Positions 26,471 through 35,484 of a stretch of DNA of 64,000 nt are shown in pieces. Each line of letters begins with the position of its first letter. Position 1 is the stretch's first letter. The position numbers and the translations under genes are program-made. The notes under the pieces were generated by a model. The model saw only the letters and a list, made by a program, of their open reading frames with translations, had not been told where the DNA came from and did no database searches. The stretch comes from Shewanella cyperi (GTDB taxonomy: Bacteria > Pseudomonadota > Gammaproteobacteria > Enterobacterales > Shewanellaceae). The stretch is taken from contig NZ_CP071501.1 in assembly GCF_017354985.1 (NCBI RefSeq), forward strand, positions 1,321,501 through 1,385,500, given 5' to 3'.

Positions 26471-26499
26471 AAAAAACACCCGCGATTGCGGGTGTTTTC
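26471..26499 (-). terminator. Rho-independent terminator of the liu-sco operon
   Basis: CACCCGC-gatt-GCGGGTG with TTTT before and after. On the minus strand the U-tract reaches into the duplicated ATAAAAAA, so the insertion sequence landed in the terminator tail. Confidence 0.8.
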
Positions 26500-26518
26500 A
26501 AAGTGCTTGCAAGCGCCT

Positions 26519-26563
26519 TATGTGAAAGCGGCCTATATGAAAGCGCTTTATACGAAAGCGCCT
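26519..26563. repeat. Three tandem 15-bp repeats at the scoB stop
   Basis: Units TATGTGAAAGCGGCC, TATATGAAAGCGCTT and TATACGAAAGCGCCT run up to the minus-strand stop codon at 26563-26565, with a partial unit before them. Confidence 0.7.
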
Positions 26564-27219
26564 TAGAAGGTCATCTCGGGCACGTGCTCGGGCACTATCA
26601 GCTTGCCGGCGGTCTTGGCGACGATTTCCTCAACGCTGACGCCGGGGGCGCGTTCCAGCAGGTGGAAGGCGCCGTCCTTGATTTCGATAAAGGCCAGATC
26701 GGTCAATACGCGCTTGATGCAGCCAAAGCCGGTCAGCGGCAGTTCACACTTGGGCAGCAGCTTGGAGTTGCCGTACTTATCGGCGTGCATCATGGTGACG
26801 ATAATGTTGTCGGCACCGGCCACCAGATCCATGGCGCCGCCCATACCCTTGACCAGCTTGCCGGGGATCATCCAGGAGGCGATGGAGCCTTCCACGTCTA
26901 CCTCGAAGGCGCCCAGCACCGTCAGGTCCACATGACCGCCGCGGATCATGGCAAAGCTCTCGGCGCTGGAGAAGAAGGACGCGCCCTTGACTGCGGTGAC
27001 CGTTTGCTTGCCGGCGTTGATAAGGTCCGGATCTATGGTGGCTTCGGTGGGGAATTCACCCATGCCCAGCAGGCCGTTTTCCGATTGCAGCATCACCTGC
27101 ATGCCCTCGGGAATGTAGTTGGCCACCAGGGTCGGGATACCAATGCCGAGGTTGACGTAATAGCCGTCTTTAAGCTCTTTGGCGACGCGCTGGGCCAGTT
27201 GTTCTCTTGAAAGTGCCAT
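26563..27219 (-). CDS. scoB: 3-oxoacid CoA-transferase subunit B
   Basis: 218 residues, cytoplasmic. With subunit A it moves CoA between succinyl-CoA or acyl-CoA and acetoacetate. The catalytic glutamate is in the QSENGLLGMGEFP motif, and GGHVDLTVLGAFEVD and GMGGAMDLVAG are family signatures. It is the last gene of the liu operon, 11 bp behind scoA. The transferase consumes the acetoacetate made by HMG-CoA lyase, so leucine degradation can be completed in this operon. The gene is followed by short repeats and a terminator. Confidence 0.95.
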   Translation of the reverse strand: MALSREQLAQRVAKELKDGYYVNLGIGIPTLVANYIPEGMQVMLQSENGLLGMGEFPTEATIDPDLINAGKQTVTAVKGASFFSSAESFAMIRGGHVDLTVLGAFEVDVEGSIASWMIPGKLVKGMGGAMDLVAGADNIIVTMMHADKYGNSKLLPKCELPLTGFGCIKRVLTDLAFIEIKDGAFHLLERAPGVSVEEIVAKTAGKLIVPEHVPEMTF

Positions 27220-27230
27220 GGCGTTCTCCC

Positions 27231-27932
27231 TTATGCCTGCTTCACTGTGCGCTGCTCGATGCGCTTCTCGAAGGTACCCTTGATGATGCGGTGCACATAA
27301 ATGCCCGGGGTGTGGATGTGGTCGGGATCCAGCTCGCCGGGCTCAACAATTTCTTCCACTTCCACCACTGTGATCTTACCGGCGGTGGCCATCATGGGGT
27401 TGAAGTTGGCGGCGGTCTTGCGGAACACCAGGTTGCCCATGGTGTCGGCCTTCCAGGCGCGGATCAGCGCAAAATCGGCGGTCAGGGATTCTTCCAGCAC
27501 ATAGTGACGGCCCTTGATCTCGCGGGTTTCCTTGCCTTCGGCCACCGGGGTGCCGTAACCGGTGGCGGTGAAGAAGGCGGGGATCCCGGCGCCGCCGGCA
27601 CGGATTTTCTCGGCCAGGGTGCCCTGGGGGGTGAGGATCACGTTCAGTTCGCCGCTCAGCATCTGCTTTTCAAAGGTGGCGTTCTCGCCCACGTAGGAAG
27701 CAATCATTGTGCTGATTTGCTTGTTTTGCAGCAGCAGACCCAGGCCGAAATCATCGACGCCGGCGTTGTTGGAGATGGCGGTCAGGCCCTTGACGCCCAT
27801 TTGCACCATCTTGTTGATCAGGCCCTCGGGAATGCCGCAGAGGCCAAAGCCACCGACCATGATGGTCATGTCATCTGTAAGGCCCGCCAGGGCCTGGTCG
27901 TAGCTGTCGACGACCTTGTAGAGTCCTGCCAT
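27231..27932 (-). CDS. scoA: 3-oxoacid CoA-transferase subunit A
   Basis: 233 residues. The family opening is [15 protein letters not shown] with the glycine-rich [31 protein letters not shown] and [35 protein letters not shown] follow. It forms the heteromer with ScoB. A 104-bp gap with a perfect 10-bp hairpin separates it from liuE, so expression relative to the upstream liu genes may differ. Confidence 0.95.
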   Translation of the reverse strand: MAGLYKVVDSYDQALAGLTDDMTIMVGGFGLCGIPEGLINKMVQMGVKGLTAISNNAGVDDFGLGLLLQNKQISTMIASYVGENATFEKQMLSGELNVILTPQGTLAEKIRAGGAGIPAFFTATGYGTPVAEGKETREIKGRHYVLEESLTADFALIRAWKADTMGNLVFRKTAANFNPMMATAGKITVVEVEEIVEPGELDPDHIHTPGIYVHRIIKGTFEKRIEQRTVKQA

Positions 27933-27959
27933 TGTTGTTTCCTTATATTTGGCTTATCT

Positions 27960-27985
27960 GGCGGTGGTGCTGTGCCACCACCGCC
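27960..27985 (-). other. Intercistronic hairpin between liuE and scoA
   Basis: GGCGGTGGTG and CACCACCGCC form a perfect 10-bp stem with a 6-nt loop and no U-tract. It may stabilise or process the mRNA. Confidence 0.5.
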
Positions 27986-28036
27986 GCTTATTGATTCTGA
28001 TTCTTTTGTAAAGCGCTTGCTCAGCTCTGTGCCGTT

Positions 28037-28927
28037 TTAACCCAAAGCGCGGGCGACCTTGGAGCCGCTGGCTTTGCCCAGCGCCTGGCTGATGGCATTA
28101 CCGGCCGCCGCAAGGCGCTTGAGATCCACGCCCGTATCTATGCCCATGCCGTGCAGCATGTAGACGAGATCTTCGCTGGCCAGATTACCCGAGGCGCCCT
28201 TGGCATAGGGACAGCCGCCGAGACCGGCCACCGAGGTATCAATCACGCTGACACCGGTTTCCAGGCAGGCGAGAATATTCGCCAGCGCCTGACCATAGGT
28301 GTCGTGGAAATGCAGCGCCAGCTTGTCCACCGGCACCCTGGCGGCCACGGCCTCGACCATTTTACGGGCCTTAAGCGGCGTGCCAACGCCTATGGTGTCA
28401 CCGAGGGAGATTTCGTAACAGCCCAGTTTGTACAGAATTTCAGACACCCGCACCACTTCGCTGACGGCAATCTCGCCATCATAGGGGCAACCGAGCACGC
28501 AGGACACGTAACCGCGTACCGGCAGATTGTGTGCTTTTGCCTTTTCCATCAGCGGGATAAAGCGCTCGATTGACTCCTCTATGGAGCAGTTGATGTTCTT
28601 CTGGCTGAAGCCCTCTGAGGCGGCAGCAAAAATAGCCACTTCGGAGGCGCCGGCGTCAAGGGCCAGTTCCAGGCCCTTGAGATTGGGGGTGAGAGCGCTG
28701 TAGCGCACCCCGTCCAGCCTTTGAATGCCTTTCAGTACCTCGGCGGAATCCGCCATCTGTGGCACCCACTTGGGGGACACGAAGCTGGCGGCCTCGATGC
28801 GCTTGATACCGGCATGGGCGAGATCCTGCACCAGGGCTATTTTGGCCTCGGTGCTGACGCTTTTCTCATTTTGCAGGCCATCGCGGGGGCCCACTTCAAA
28901 CAGGCTGACGCTCTTTGGCAGGGCCAT
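28037..28927 (-). CDS. liuE: Hydroxymethylglutaryl-CoA lyase
   Basis: 296 residues, a TIM-barrel DRE-family lyase that splits HMG-CoA into acetyl-CoA and acetoacetate, the last step of leucine breakdown. Visible motifs are [11 protein letters not shown] at the N-terminus, the metal-binding [12 protein letters not shown], and the active-site loop [15 protein letters not shown] with its conserved cysteine. It starts 1 bp after the liuD stop. The product acetoacetate is handled by scoAB downstream. Confidence 0.96.
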   Translation of the reverse strand: MALPKSVSLFEVGPRDGLQNEKSVSTEAKIALVQDLAHAGIKRIEAASFVSPKWVPQMADSAEVLKGIQRLDGVRYSALTPNLKGLELALDAGASEVAIFAAASEGFSQKNINCSIEESIERFIPLMEKAKAHNLPVRGYVSCVLGCPYDGEIAVSEVVRVSEILYKLGCYEISLGDTIGVGTPLKARKMVEAVAARVPVDKLALHFHDTYGQALANILACLETGVSVIDTSVAGLGGCPYAKGASGNLASEDLVYMLHGMGIDTGVDLKRLAAAGNAISQALGKASGSKVARALG

Positions 28928-28928
28928 A

Positions 28929-30923
28929 TCAAGCCTCCTCGGTGAGTGACAGCAAAAGGCTGCCGTCGCTCACCAGTTCGCCGGGGGCGAAGAAGAACTC
29001 GCTCACCACACCGTCGAAGGGCGCTTCGATTGTGTATTCCATCTTCATGGCTTCCATCACCAGCAGGCCCTGACCGGCGCTGACCTGGTCACCGATGGCC
29101 ACCAGATGGGCCACCACTGTGCCGTTCATCGGTGCCTTGAGCTTGTCCTCACTGCTGGCGGACTCTTCCAGCACCTGGCCCTGGATTTCACGGAAGTGGT
29201 AGCTGCCGCTCGGCAGGAACAGGGTCAGGCCATCGGCATCGGCATTGAAGCCCACCTTGCTGCGATGACCGTTGACCTCGGCCAGCAGCTGATCGCCTGA
29301 GAGGCTGCCGGATAGCACCAGTTCGCTTTCACCCAAAGGCAGGCGGAAGCTGTCGCCGTCCTGGGTTACCAGGGCGTGGCGGGTCTGATGCTCGTCGTCA
29401 ATCAGGCTCACAGAATGACTGCGCAGACTGTTGAGACGGAAACCACCGAGACTGGCCCAGGGGCTGTAGGGATCCTGATTGCCTTGTTGCACTACCTGAC
29501 GACTGGCGCGCAGCAAGAGTTGCAGCAGCACGGCCAGGCTGAAGGCGGTGTCGCTGTCGTCGCGGCTGCCGCCTATCAGCGCCTCACCGTAGCGGCCGAT
29601 AAAGTCGGTGCTGAAGTCGGCGGAGGCGAAGGCCGGATGCTCGGCGATATTGCTCAGGAATTCGATGTTGTGCTTGAGGCCGCTGATGCGGTAGCTCTCC
29701 AGCGCCCCCAGCAGGCGTGACAGTGCCCGCGAGCGGTTTTCATCCCAAACGATAAGCTTGGCAATCATGGGGTCGTAAAAGTTGGAGATCACATCATTTT
29801 CACGCACGCCAGAGTCGATGCGCACATGGCGGCTATGCTCGGGTTCGCGCAGGAAGGTGAGCTTGCCGCTGGCGGGCAGGAACTCGTTGTTGGGATCTTC
29901 GGCGTAGATGCGCACCTCGAAGGAGTGACCGACAATCTGCACTTCGGATTGATGGAGGGGCAGGGCGCCGCCACTGGCGACGATAAGCTGCCACTTAACC
30001 AGATCCTGGCCGGTCACCATCTCGGTCACAGGGTGTTCCACCTGCAAGCGGGTGTTCATCTCCATAAAGTAGAAGCTGCCGTCCTTATCCAAAAGGAACT
30101 CAACAGTGCCGGCGCCGACATAATCGATGGCCTTGGCTGCGGCCACGGCGGCCTCACCCATTTGCTTGCGCAGGGCATCGGACAGGCCGGGAGCCGGGGC
30201 TTCCTCCACCACCTTCTGGTGGCGGCGCTGAATGGAGCAGTCACGGTCGGACAGGTAAATGGCATTGCCCTGGGTATCGGCAAACACCTGCACTTCCACG
30301 TGGCGTGGCTGACGCAGGTAACGCTCCATCAGCAGCTTGTCGTTGCCAAAGCTGGAGGCGGCCTCACGGCGGGCCGAGTCGATATTGGCCTGAATTTCGG
30401 CCTCGGACTCGACTATGCGCATGCCCTTGCCGCCGCCACCGTAGGCGGCCTTGATCAGCAGCGGGAAACCGATGGCCTTGGCCTGGGCCACCAGGGTGGC
30501 ATTGCTTTGGTCATCACCGTGGTAACCGGGCACCAAAGGCACACCGGCCTTTTCCATGATGAGCTTGGCGGCACTCTTGCTGCCCATGGCGTCGATGGCG
30601 TCGGAGCCCGGGCCCACAAAGGCGATGCCCTTGGCTTCACACAGGCGGGCAAAGTCGGCGTTTTCCGACAGGAAGCCGTAGCCGGGGTGGATGGCCTGGG
30701 CACCGGCCTTGAGGGCGATATCCACTATCAGCTCGCCGCGCAGGTAAGACTGGGCCGGGGCGCTTTCACCCAGGTAGAAGGATTCGTCGGCCATGGCCAC
30801 ATGGCGGGCGTCACGGTCGGCATCGGAATAAACGGCCACGGTCTTGATGCCCATGTCCCTGGCGGTACGGATGATCCGGCAGGCAATTTCACCGCGGTTG
30901 GCAATTAACAGCTTGGTAAACAT
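28929..30923 (-). CDS. liuD: Methylcrotonoyl-CoA carboxylase biotin-carrying subunit
   Basis: 664 residues. The biotin carboxylase part (about 1-450) has the ATP-grasp loop [29 protein letters not shown] and [15 protein letters not shown] linking domain follows, then the C-terminal biotinyl domain with the lysine of MEAMKME at about 627. With LiuB it carboxylates 3-methylcrotonyl-CoA to 3-methylglutaconyl-CoA. Lies between liuC and liuE in the operon. Confidence 0.96.
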   Translation of the reverse strand: MFTKLLIANRGEIACRIIRTARDMGIKTVAVYSDADRDARHVAMADESFYLGESAPAQSYLRGELIVDIALKAGAQAIHPGYGFLSENADFARLCEAKGIAFVGPGSDAIDAMGSKSAAKLIMEKAGVPLVPGYHGDDQSNATLVAQAKAIGFPLLIKAAYGGGGKGMRIVESEAEIQANIDSARREAASSFGNDKLLMERYLRQPRHVEVQVFADTQGNAIYLSDRDCSIQRRHQKVVEEAPAPGLSDALRKQMGEAAVAAAKAIDYVGAGTVEFLLDKDGSFYFMEMNTRLQVEHPVTEMVTGQDLVKWQLIVASGGALPLHQSEVQIVGHSFEVRIYAEDPNNEFLPASGKLTFLREPEHSRHVRIDSGVRENDVISNFYDPMIAKLIVWDENRSRALSRLLGALESYRISGLKHNIEFLSNIAEHPAFASADFSTDFIGRYGEALIGGSRDDSDTAFSLAVLLQLLLRASRQVVQQGNQDPYSPWASLGGFRLNSLRSHSVSLIDDEHQTRHALVTQDGDSFRLPLGESELVLSGSLSGDQLLAEVNGHRSKVGFNADADGLTLFLPSGSYHFREIQGQVLEESASSEDKLKAPMNGTVVAHLVAIGDQVSAGQGLLVMEAMKMEYTIEAPFDGVVSEFFFAPGELVSDGSLLLSLTEEA

Positions 30924-30946
30924 TCAGTTGGCTCCATTCACCGCGA

Positions 30947-31780
30947 TTATCCGCGCGTCTTGTCTTTGTCCGCCACCCACGCCGGGGCACGCTTGTCGAA
31001 GAAGGCGTTCAGACCTTCCTGGCCTTCGTCACTGACCCGGATGCGGGCAATGCGCTCGCTGGTGTAATCGCGGGTGTGCTCGTCGATAACGCCGCTCTGC
31101 AGGCGGGTCAACAGGGTCTTGCACCAGGCCATACCCTGGGGGCTGTTGGCTTTAAGCAAAGCTATGATGGGCGCGGCGGCAGCCTCGAGATCCTCGGCCA
31201 GTTCACTCACCACCTGCAGCTCCAATGCCTTGACGGCATCGAAGCGCTCTGCGGTCAGCATGTAGCGGCGGCTGGCACGGTTGCCCATGGCGCGCACCAC
31301 ATAGGGGCTGATGACGGCGGGAATAAGACCCAGCTTCACCTCGGACAGGCAGAAACTGGCCGCCGGGGTGGCGAGGGCGATATCGCAGCAGCAGATAAGG
31401 CCGAGGGCGCCACCGTAGGCAGCACCGCCCACCAGGGCGATGGACGGCTTGGGGAAGCGGTCCAGGGTGTCCATCAGGTTCGCCAGTTCGCGGGCATCCT
31501 TGAGGTTGTCCTCAAAGTCCATGGCGGCCTGCTTGCGCATCCAGTTGAGATCGGCACCGGCGGAGAAGTGCTTGCCGGCGCTTTTCAGCACCATCAGGGC
31601 GCAGTCGCGCTCGTGGGCAAAGGCGTTGATGGCCTGGGTCATCTCGCTGATCATCAGCTCGTCGAAGGCGTTGTGCACCTCGGGGCGATTGAGGATCAGG
31701 TAGCCGACACCGTCTTTGAGTTCGCAGCGTACCGTGCTGAAGGTGGCTGACAGGGCCTCGATGGAAATCAGTTCAGTCAT
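30947..31780 (-). CDS. liuC: Methylglutaconyl-CoA hydratase
   Basis: 277 residues from the ATG with AAGGAG at 6-bp spacing; an upstream in-frame start overlaps liuB and lacks a ribosome site. Crotonase fold: oxyanion-hole segments GKHFSAGADLNWM and GGAAYGGALGLICCCDIALA, and LSEVKLGLIPAVISPYV. It hydrates 3-methylglutaconyl-CoA to HMG-CoA. The sequence resembles general enoyl-CoA hydratases; the specific function comes from its position between liuB and liuD. Confidence 0.93.
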   Translation of the reverse strand: MTELISIEALSATFSTVRCELKDGVGYLILNRPEVHNAFDELMISEMTQAINAFAHERDCALMVLKSAGKHFSAGADLNWMRKQAAMDFEDNLKDARELANLMDTLDRFPKPSIALVGGAAYGGALGLICCCDIALATPAASFCLSEVKLGLIPAVISPYVVRAMGNRASRRYMLTAERFDAVKALELQVVSELAEDLEAAAAPIIALLKANSPQGMAWCKTLLTRLQSGVIDEHTRDYTSERIARIRVSDEGQEGLNAFFDKRAPAWVADKDKTRG

Positions 31781-31790
31781 GGCCGTCTCC

Positions 31791-33398
31791 TTACATGCGG
31801 AACACGCCAAAGCGTGTGTCCTCTATGGGGGCGTTGAGGGCGGCCGACAGGGCCAGACCTACCACGTCGCGGGTCTGGGCCGGATCGATAATACCGTCAT
31901 CCCACAAACGGGCGCTGGCATGGTAGGGGTGACCTTCCTTGTCGTACTGGGCAATGATAGGCGCCTTGAAGGCGGCTTCCTGCTCGGCGGTCATGGTTTC
32001 CCCCTTGCGGGCCAGACCGTCCTTGCGCACGGTTGCCAGCACGCCGGCGGCCTGCTCACCACCCATCACGGAAATGCGGGCATTGGGCCACATCCACATC
32101 ATGGTGGGGTCAAAGGCGCGGCCGCACATGCCGTAGTTACCGGCACCGTAGCTGCCGCCTATGATCACGGTGAACTTGGGCACAGTGGCACAGGACACCG
32201 CGGTCACCATCTTGGCGCCGTGCTTGGCTATGCCCTCATGCTCGTACTTCTTGCCCACCATAAAGCCGGTGATGTTTTGCAGGAACAGCAGCGGGATCTT
32301 GCGCTGGCAGCAGAGTTCAATGAAATGGGCGCCTTTTTGCGCCGATTCGGAGAACAGGATGCCGTTGTTGGCCACTATGCCGACCGGATAGCCGTGGATG
32401 CGGGCAAAACCGCACACCAAAGTGGCACCGTAGTTGGCCTTGAATTCGTCAAAGTCCGAGTCGTCCACGATGCGGGCTATGACTTCCTTGACGTCGAAGG
32501 GCTTTTTCAGATCGGTGCCGACTATGCCGTACAGCTCGTTAATGTCGTACTTGGGTGGCTTGACCGGCGACAGCATCAGCTCAATCTGCTTCTTGTGATT
32601 GAGGCGTTCCACGGCGCGGCGGGCCAGCTCCAGGGCGTGCTCGTCGTTCTGGGCCAGGTGATCGGCTACACCGCTTATCTTGGTGTGCACATCGCCACCG
32701 CCGAGCTCCTCGGCGCTGACCTCTTCACCCGTGGCGGCTTTGACCAGCGGTGGTCCGGCGAGGAAGATGGTGCCCTGTTCGCGCACTATGATGGACTCAT
32801 CGGCCATGGCGGGCACATAGGCGCCACCCGCGGTACACAGGCCCATCACCACGGCGATTTGGGGGATGCCCTTGGCCGACATGCGTGCCTGGTTGAAGAA
32901 GATACGGCCGAAATGGTCACGGTCGGGGAAAACCTCGTCCTGACGTGGCAGGTTGGCACCGCCCGAGTCCACCAGGTAGATGCAGGGCAGGTGGCAGCGC
33001 TCGGCAATGGCCTGGGCCCGCAGGTGTTTTTTGACTGTGATGGGGTAGTAGGTACCGCCCTTAACCGTGGCATCGTTACAGATGATCATGCACTCGACGC
33101 CGCTGACCCGGCCAATACCGGCAATGATACCGGCGGCGGGCACGTCTTCGTCATAAACGTCGAAGGCGGCGAACTGGCTCAGCTCCAGGAAGGGCGAGCC
33201 CGGGTCCAGCAGCTTGTCGACGCGGGCGCGGGGCGCCAGCTTGCCGCGGGACAGGTGACGTTCCATGGCTACGGCACCGCCGCCTTCGGCGATCTTGTGC
33301 AGCTTTTGCTGCAGATCTGCCACAAGAAAGGCCATCGCCTGTTGTTTAAGTTTGAATTCATCGCTGCGTGGATTCACGCGGGTACCGAGTTGGCTCAC
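31791..33398 (-). CDS. liuB: Methylcrotonoyl-CoA carboxylase carboxyltransferase subunit
   Basis: 535 residues. Two crotonase-like carboxyltransferase halves: the N-terminal with [23 protein letters not shown] and [26 protein letters not shown], the C-terminal with [27 protein letters not shown] and [18 protein letters not shown]. It transfers carboxyl from biotin on LiuD to methylcrotonyl-CoA. A 146-bp gap with a GC hairpin lies between liuA and liuB. Confidence 0.96.
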   Translation of the reverse strand: MSQLGTRVNPRSDEFKLKQQAMAFLVADLQQKLHKIAEGGGAVAMERHLSRGKLAPRARVDKLLDPGSPFLELSQFAAFDVYDEDVPAAGIIAGIGRVSGVECMIICNDATVKGGTYYPITVKKHLRAQAIAERCHLPCIYLVDSGGANLPRQDEVFPDRDHFGRIFFNQARMSAKGIPQIAVVMGLCTAGGAYVPAMADESIIVREQGTIFLAGPPLVKAATGEEVSAEELGGGDVHTKISGVADHLAQNDEHALELARRAVERLNHKKQIELMLSPVKPPKYDINELYGIVGTDLKKPFDVKEVIARIVDDSDFDEFKANYGATLVCGFARIHGYPVGIVANNGILFSESAQKGAHFIELCCQRKIPLLFLQNITGFMVGKKYEHEGIAKHGAKMVTAVSCATVPKFTVIIGGSYGAGNYGMCGRAFDPTMMWMWPNARISVMGGEQAAGVLATVRKDGLARKGETMTAEQEAAFKAPIIAQYDKEGHPYHASARLWDDGIIDPAQTRDVVGLALSAALNAPIEDTRFGVFRM

Positions 33399-33517
33399 TG
33401 TGGGTATCCTTTTCTGGCAACTGACTGTTGGCCTGTGACGCTTCTCTTTGAAAGAGCGGCTGTCGGAGTGTGCAGGCCATGGTCGCTTATACCCGCCGGG
33501 CGGCGGGCCATAGCAAT

Positions 33518-33535
33518 CGGGCCCCGCAGGGCCCG
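33518..33535 (-). other. Intercistronic hairpin between liuA and liuB
   Basis: CGGGCCC-cgca-GGGCCCG, a perfect 7-bp GC stem without a U-tract, a few bp after the liuA stop. Confidence 0.5.
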
Positions 33536-33544
33536 TTCCCTCGC

Positions 33545-34714
33545 TTATTTGGTCTCGTTGAACAGCTCGCGTCCGATCAGCATACGGCGGATCTCCGAGG
33601 TGCCGGCGCCGATTTCATACAGCTTGGCGTCGCGCAGCAGGCGGCCGGTGGCGTATTCGTTGACATAACCGTTACCGCCCAGCAGCTGGATGGCGTCCAG
33701 GGCCATCTTGGTTGCCAGCTCGGCGCTGTAGAGTATGGCACCGGCGGCGTCTTTACGGGTGGTTTCGCCGCGATCGCAGGCGCGGGCCACGTTGTAGACA
33801 TAGGCCTTGGCAGCGTTCATGCCGGTGTACATGTCGGCCAGCTTGCCCTGGATCAGTTGGAACTCACCGATTGACTTGCCGAATTGCACCCGCTCGTGCA
33901 CGTAGGGCAGCACTATGTCCATACAGGCGTTCATAATGCCCAGTGGACCGCCGGACAGCACCACGCGCTCGTAGTCCAGGCCGCTCATCAGTACCTTGAC
34001 GCCCTGGTTCAGGCCGCCGAGGATGTTTTCTTCCGGTACTTCACAGTCTTCAAACACCAGTTCACAGGTGTTGGAGCCGCGCATGCCAAGCTTGTCCAGC
34101 TTCTGGGCCTGGGAGAAGCCCTTGAAGCCGCGCTCAACGATAAAGGCGGTGATGCCGTGTGGACCCTTGTCCAGCTCGGTCTTGGCGTAGATCACATAGG
34201 TGTGGGCGTCCGGGCCGTTGGTGATCCACATCTTGTTGCCGTTGAGTATGTAGCGATCGCCTTCCTTGCGGGCGTGCAGCTTCATGGACACCACGTCGGA
34301 GCCGGCATTGGGCTCGCTCATGGCCAGGGCACCAATGTGCTCACCGCTGATGAGCTTGGGCAGGTACTTGGCCTTCTGGGCCTCGTTGCCGTTTCGGTTG
34401 ATCTGGTTGACGCACAGGTTGGAGTGAGCGCCGTAGGACAGGCCGATGGAGGCCGAGGCGCGGGAGATTTCTTCCATGGCCACCACGTGGGCCAGGTAGC
34501 CCATGTTGACGCCACCGAACTCTTCGCTGACCGTGATGCCCAGCAGGCCCATGTCACCCAGTACGGGCCACAGCTCGTTGGGGAAGGCGTTGTCGTGGTC
34601 TACCTTGGCGGCGATGGGCGCAATTTCGGCTTGGGCGAACTGGTACACTGCGTCGCGCAGCATATCCACGTCTTCACCGAGACCAAAATTAAGGCTAGAG
34701 TACAGTTGGCTCAT
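33545..34714 (-). CDS. liuA: Isovaleryl-CoA dehydrogenase
   Basis: 389 residues, an acyl-CoA dehydrogenase flavoprotein oxidising isovaleryl-CoA to 3-methylcrotonyl-CoA. Besides [18 protein letters not shown] (flavin region) and the C-terminal [17 protein letters not shown], the sequence [18 protein letters not shown] places the catalytic glutamate on helix G, as in isovaleryl-CoA dehydrogenases and unlike most other family members. Electrons go to ETF. It is the second gene of the operon, 57 bp after liuR. Confidence 0.96.
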   Translation of the reverse strand: MSQLYSSLNFGLGEDVDMLRDAVYQFAQAEIAPIAAKVDHDNAFPNELWPVLGDMGLLGITVSEEFGGVNMGYLAHVVAMEEISRASASIGLSYGAHSNLCVNQINRNGNEAQKAKYLPKLISGEHIGALAMSEPNAGSDVVSMKLHARKEGDRYILNGNKMWITNGPDAHTYVIYAKTELDKGPHGITAFIVERGFKGFSQAQKLDKLGMRGSNTCELVFEDCEVPEENILGGLNQGVKVLMSGLDYERVVLSGGPLGIMNACMDIVLPYVHERVQFGKSIGEFQLIQGKLADMYTGMNAAKAYVYNVARACDRGETTRKDAAGAILYSAELATKMALDAIQLLGGNGYVNEYATGRLLRDAKLYEIGAGTSEIRRMLIGRELFNETK

Positions 34715-34771
34715 GGCTTGTGTCCTGTCTGTGTAGTCGGTTGATTCTGATTATTATTGGTATTTATGGGT

Positions 34772-35179
34772 TCAGGCCTTGGCCTTGCCACCGTCTTCCA
34801 GGGCGGCACGGCATTGGGTTTCGGCCGAGGTCAATTCCATCAGCACCACCTTGATGTCATCCATCTGCTGTTGCAGCGCGGCCTTTTTCTCATCGATGAG
34901 ATCCAGCATGGTGTGCAACTGGGAGGTGCTGCTCTTGTCGGCGTCGTAGAGTTCAAACAGGCGACGGGTCTCGGCCAGCGAGAAGCCCAGGCGCTTGCCG
35001 CGCAGAATAAGCTTGAGTCTGACCCTGTCCTTCAGGCTGTAAATGCGGGTCTGGCCGCGACGTTTGGGTTTCAGCAGACCCTGATCCTCATAAAAGCGGA
35101 TGCTGCGGGTAGTGATATCAAACTCTTTTGACAGATCACTGATGGAATAACTGGTTTGTTGACTCTGGTTTGCGCTCAT
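34772..35179 (-). CDS. liuR: MerR-family regulator of branched-chain amino acid degradation
   Basis: 135 residues. The N-terminal winged HTH (SISDLSKEFDITTRSIRFYEDQGLLKPKRRGQTRIYSLKDRVRLKLI) is followed by a coiled-coil dimer helix (DLIDEKKAALQQQMDDIKVVL). It lacks the metal-binding cysteines of CueR/ZntR types. As first gene of the liu operon it matches LiuR, which controls liu and ivd genes in gammaproteobacteria. A site fitting its motif lies in its own upstream region and another before the ivd operon. Confidence 0.93.
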   Translation of the reverse strand: MSANQSQQTSYSISDLSKEFDITTRSIRFYEDQGLLKPKRRGQTRIYSLKDRVRLKLILRGKRLGFSLAETRRLFELYDADKSSTSQLHTMLDLIDEKKAALQQQMDDIKVVLMELTSAETQCRAALEDGGKAKA

Positions 35180-35221
35180 CTGGACACCGGTTTCTCTGGT
35201 TTTCTTGCAAGATATATGAAG

Positions 35222-35237
35222 TTTACGTAAAGGTAAA
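35222..35237. promoter_or_regulatory. LiuR-like operator between liuR and prpE
   Basis: TTTACGTAAAGGTAAA: arms TTTACG and GGTAAA with one mismatch from a perfect palindrome. It lies about 45 bp before liuR and 250 bp before prpE, so it mainly serves liuR autoregulation. Confidence 0.65.
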
Positions 35238-35484
35238 GCAAGTGGTCAAATCCCCTGTGGCACGCTGTCAATAGAGCTTGCCAGTTATTGTCTGTTTACC
35301 GGCGCGCCCTCGGTATCTCATCTCTGAAACGGCTGAAAAATAGGCTTTGGTCTAATGGGGTTTTTCGCATCCCGGGACAATAATGGCTTAAAAACTGACA
35401 GTGGTAGAAAGCGGCATGAGTGGCCCGCGGCGGCAGTTTGGCTGTCGTTACTGGTTCAGGCACCGCGTTACAGGAGTTCAGACA

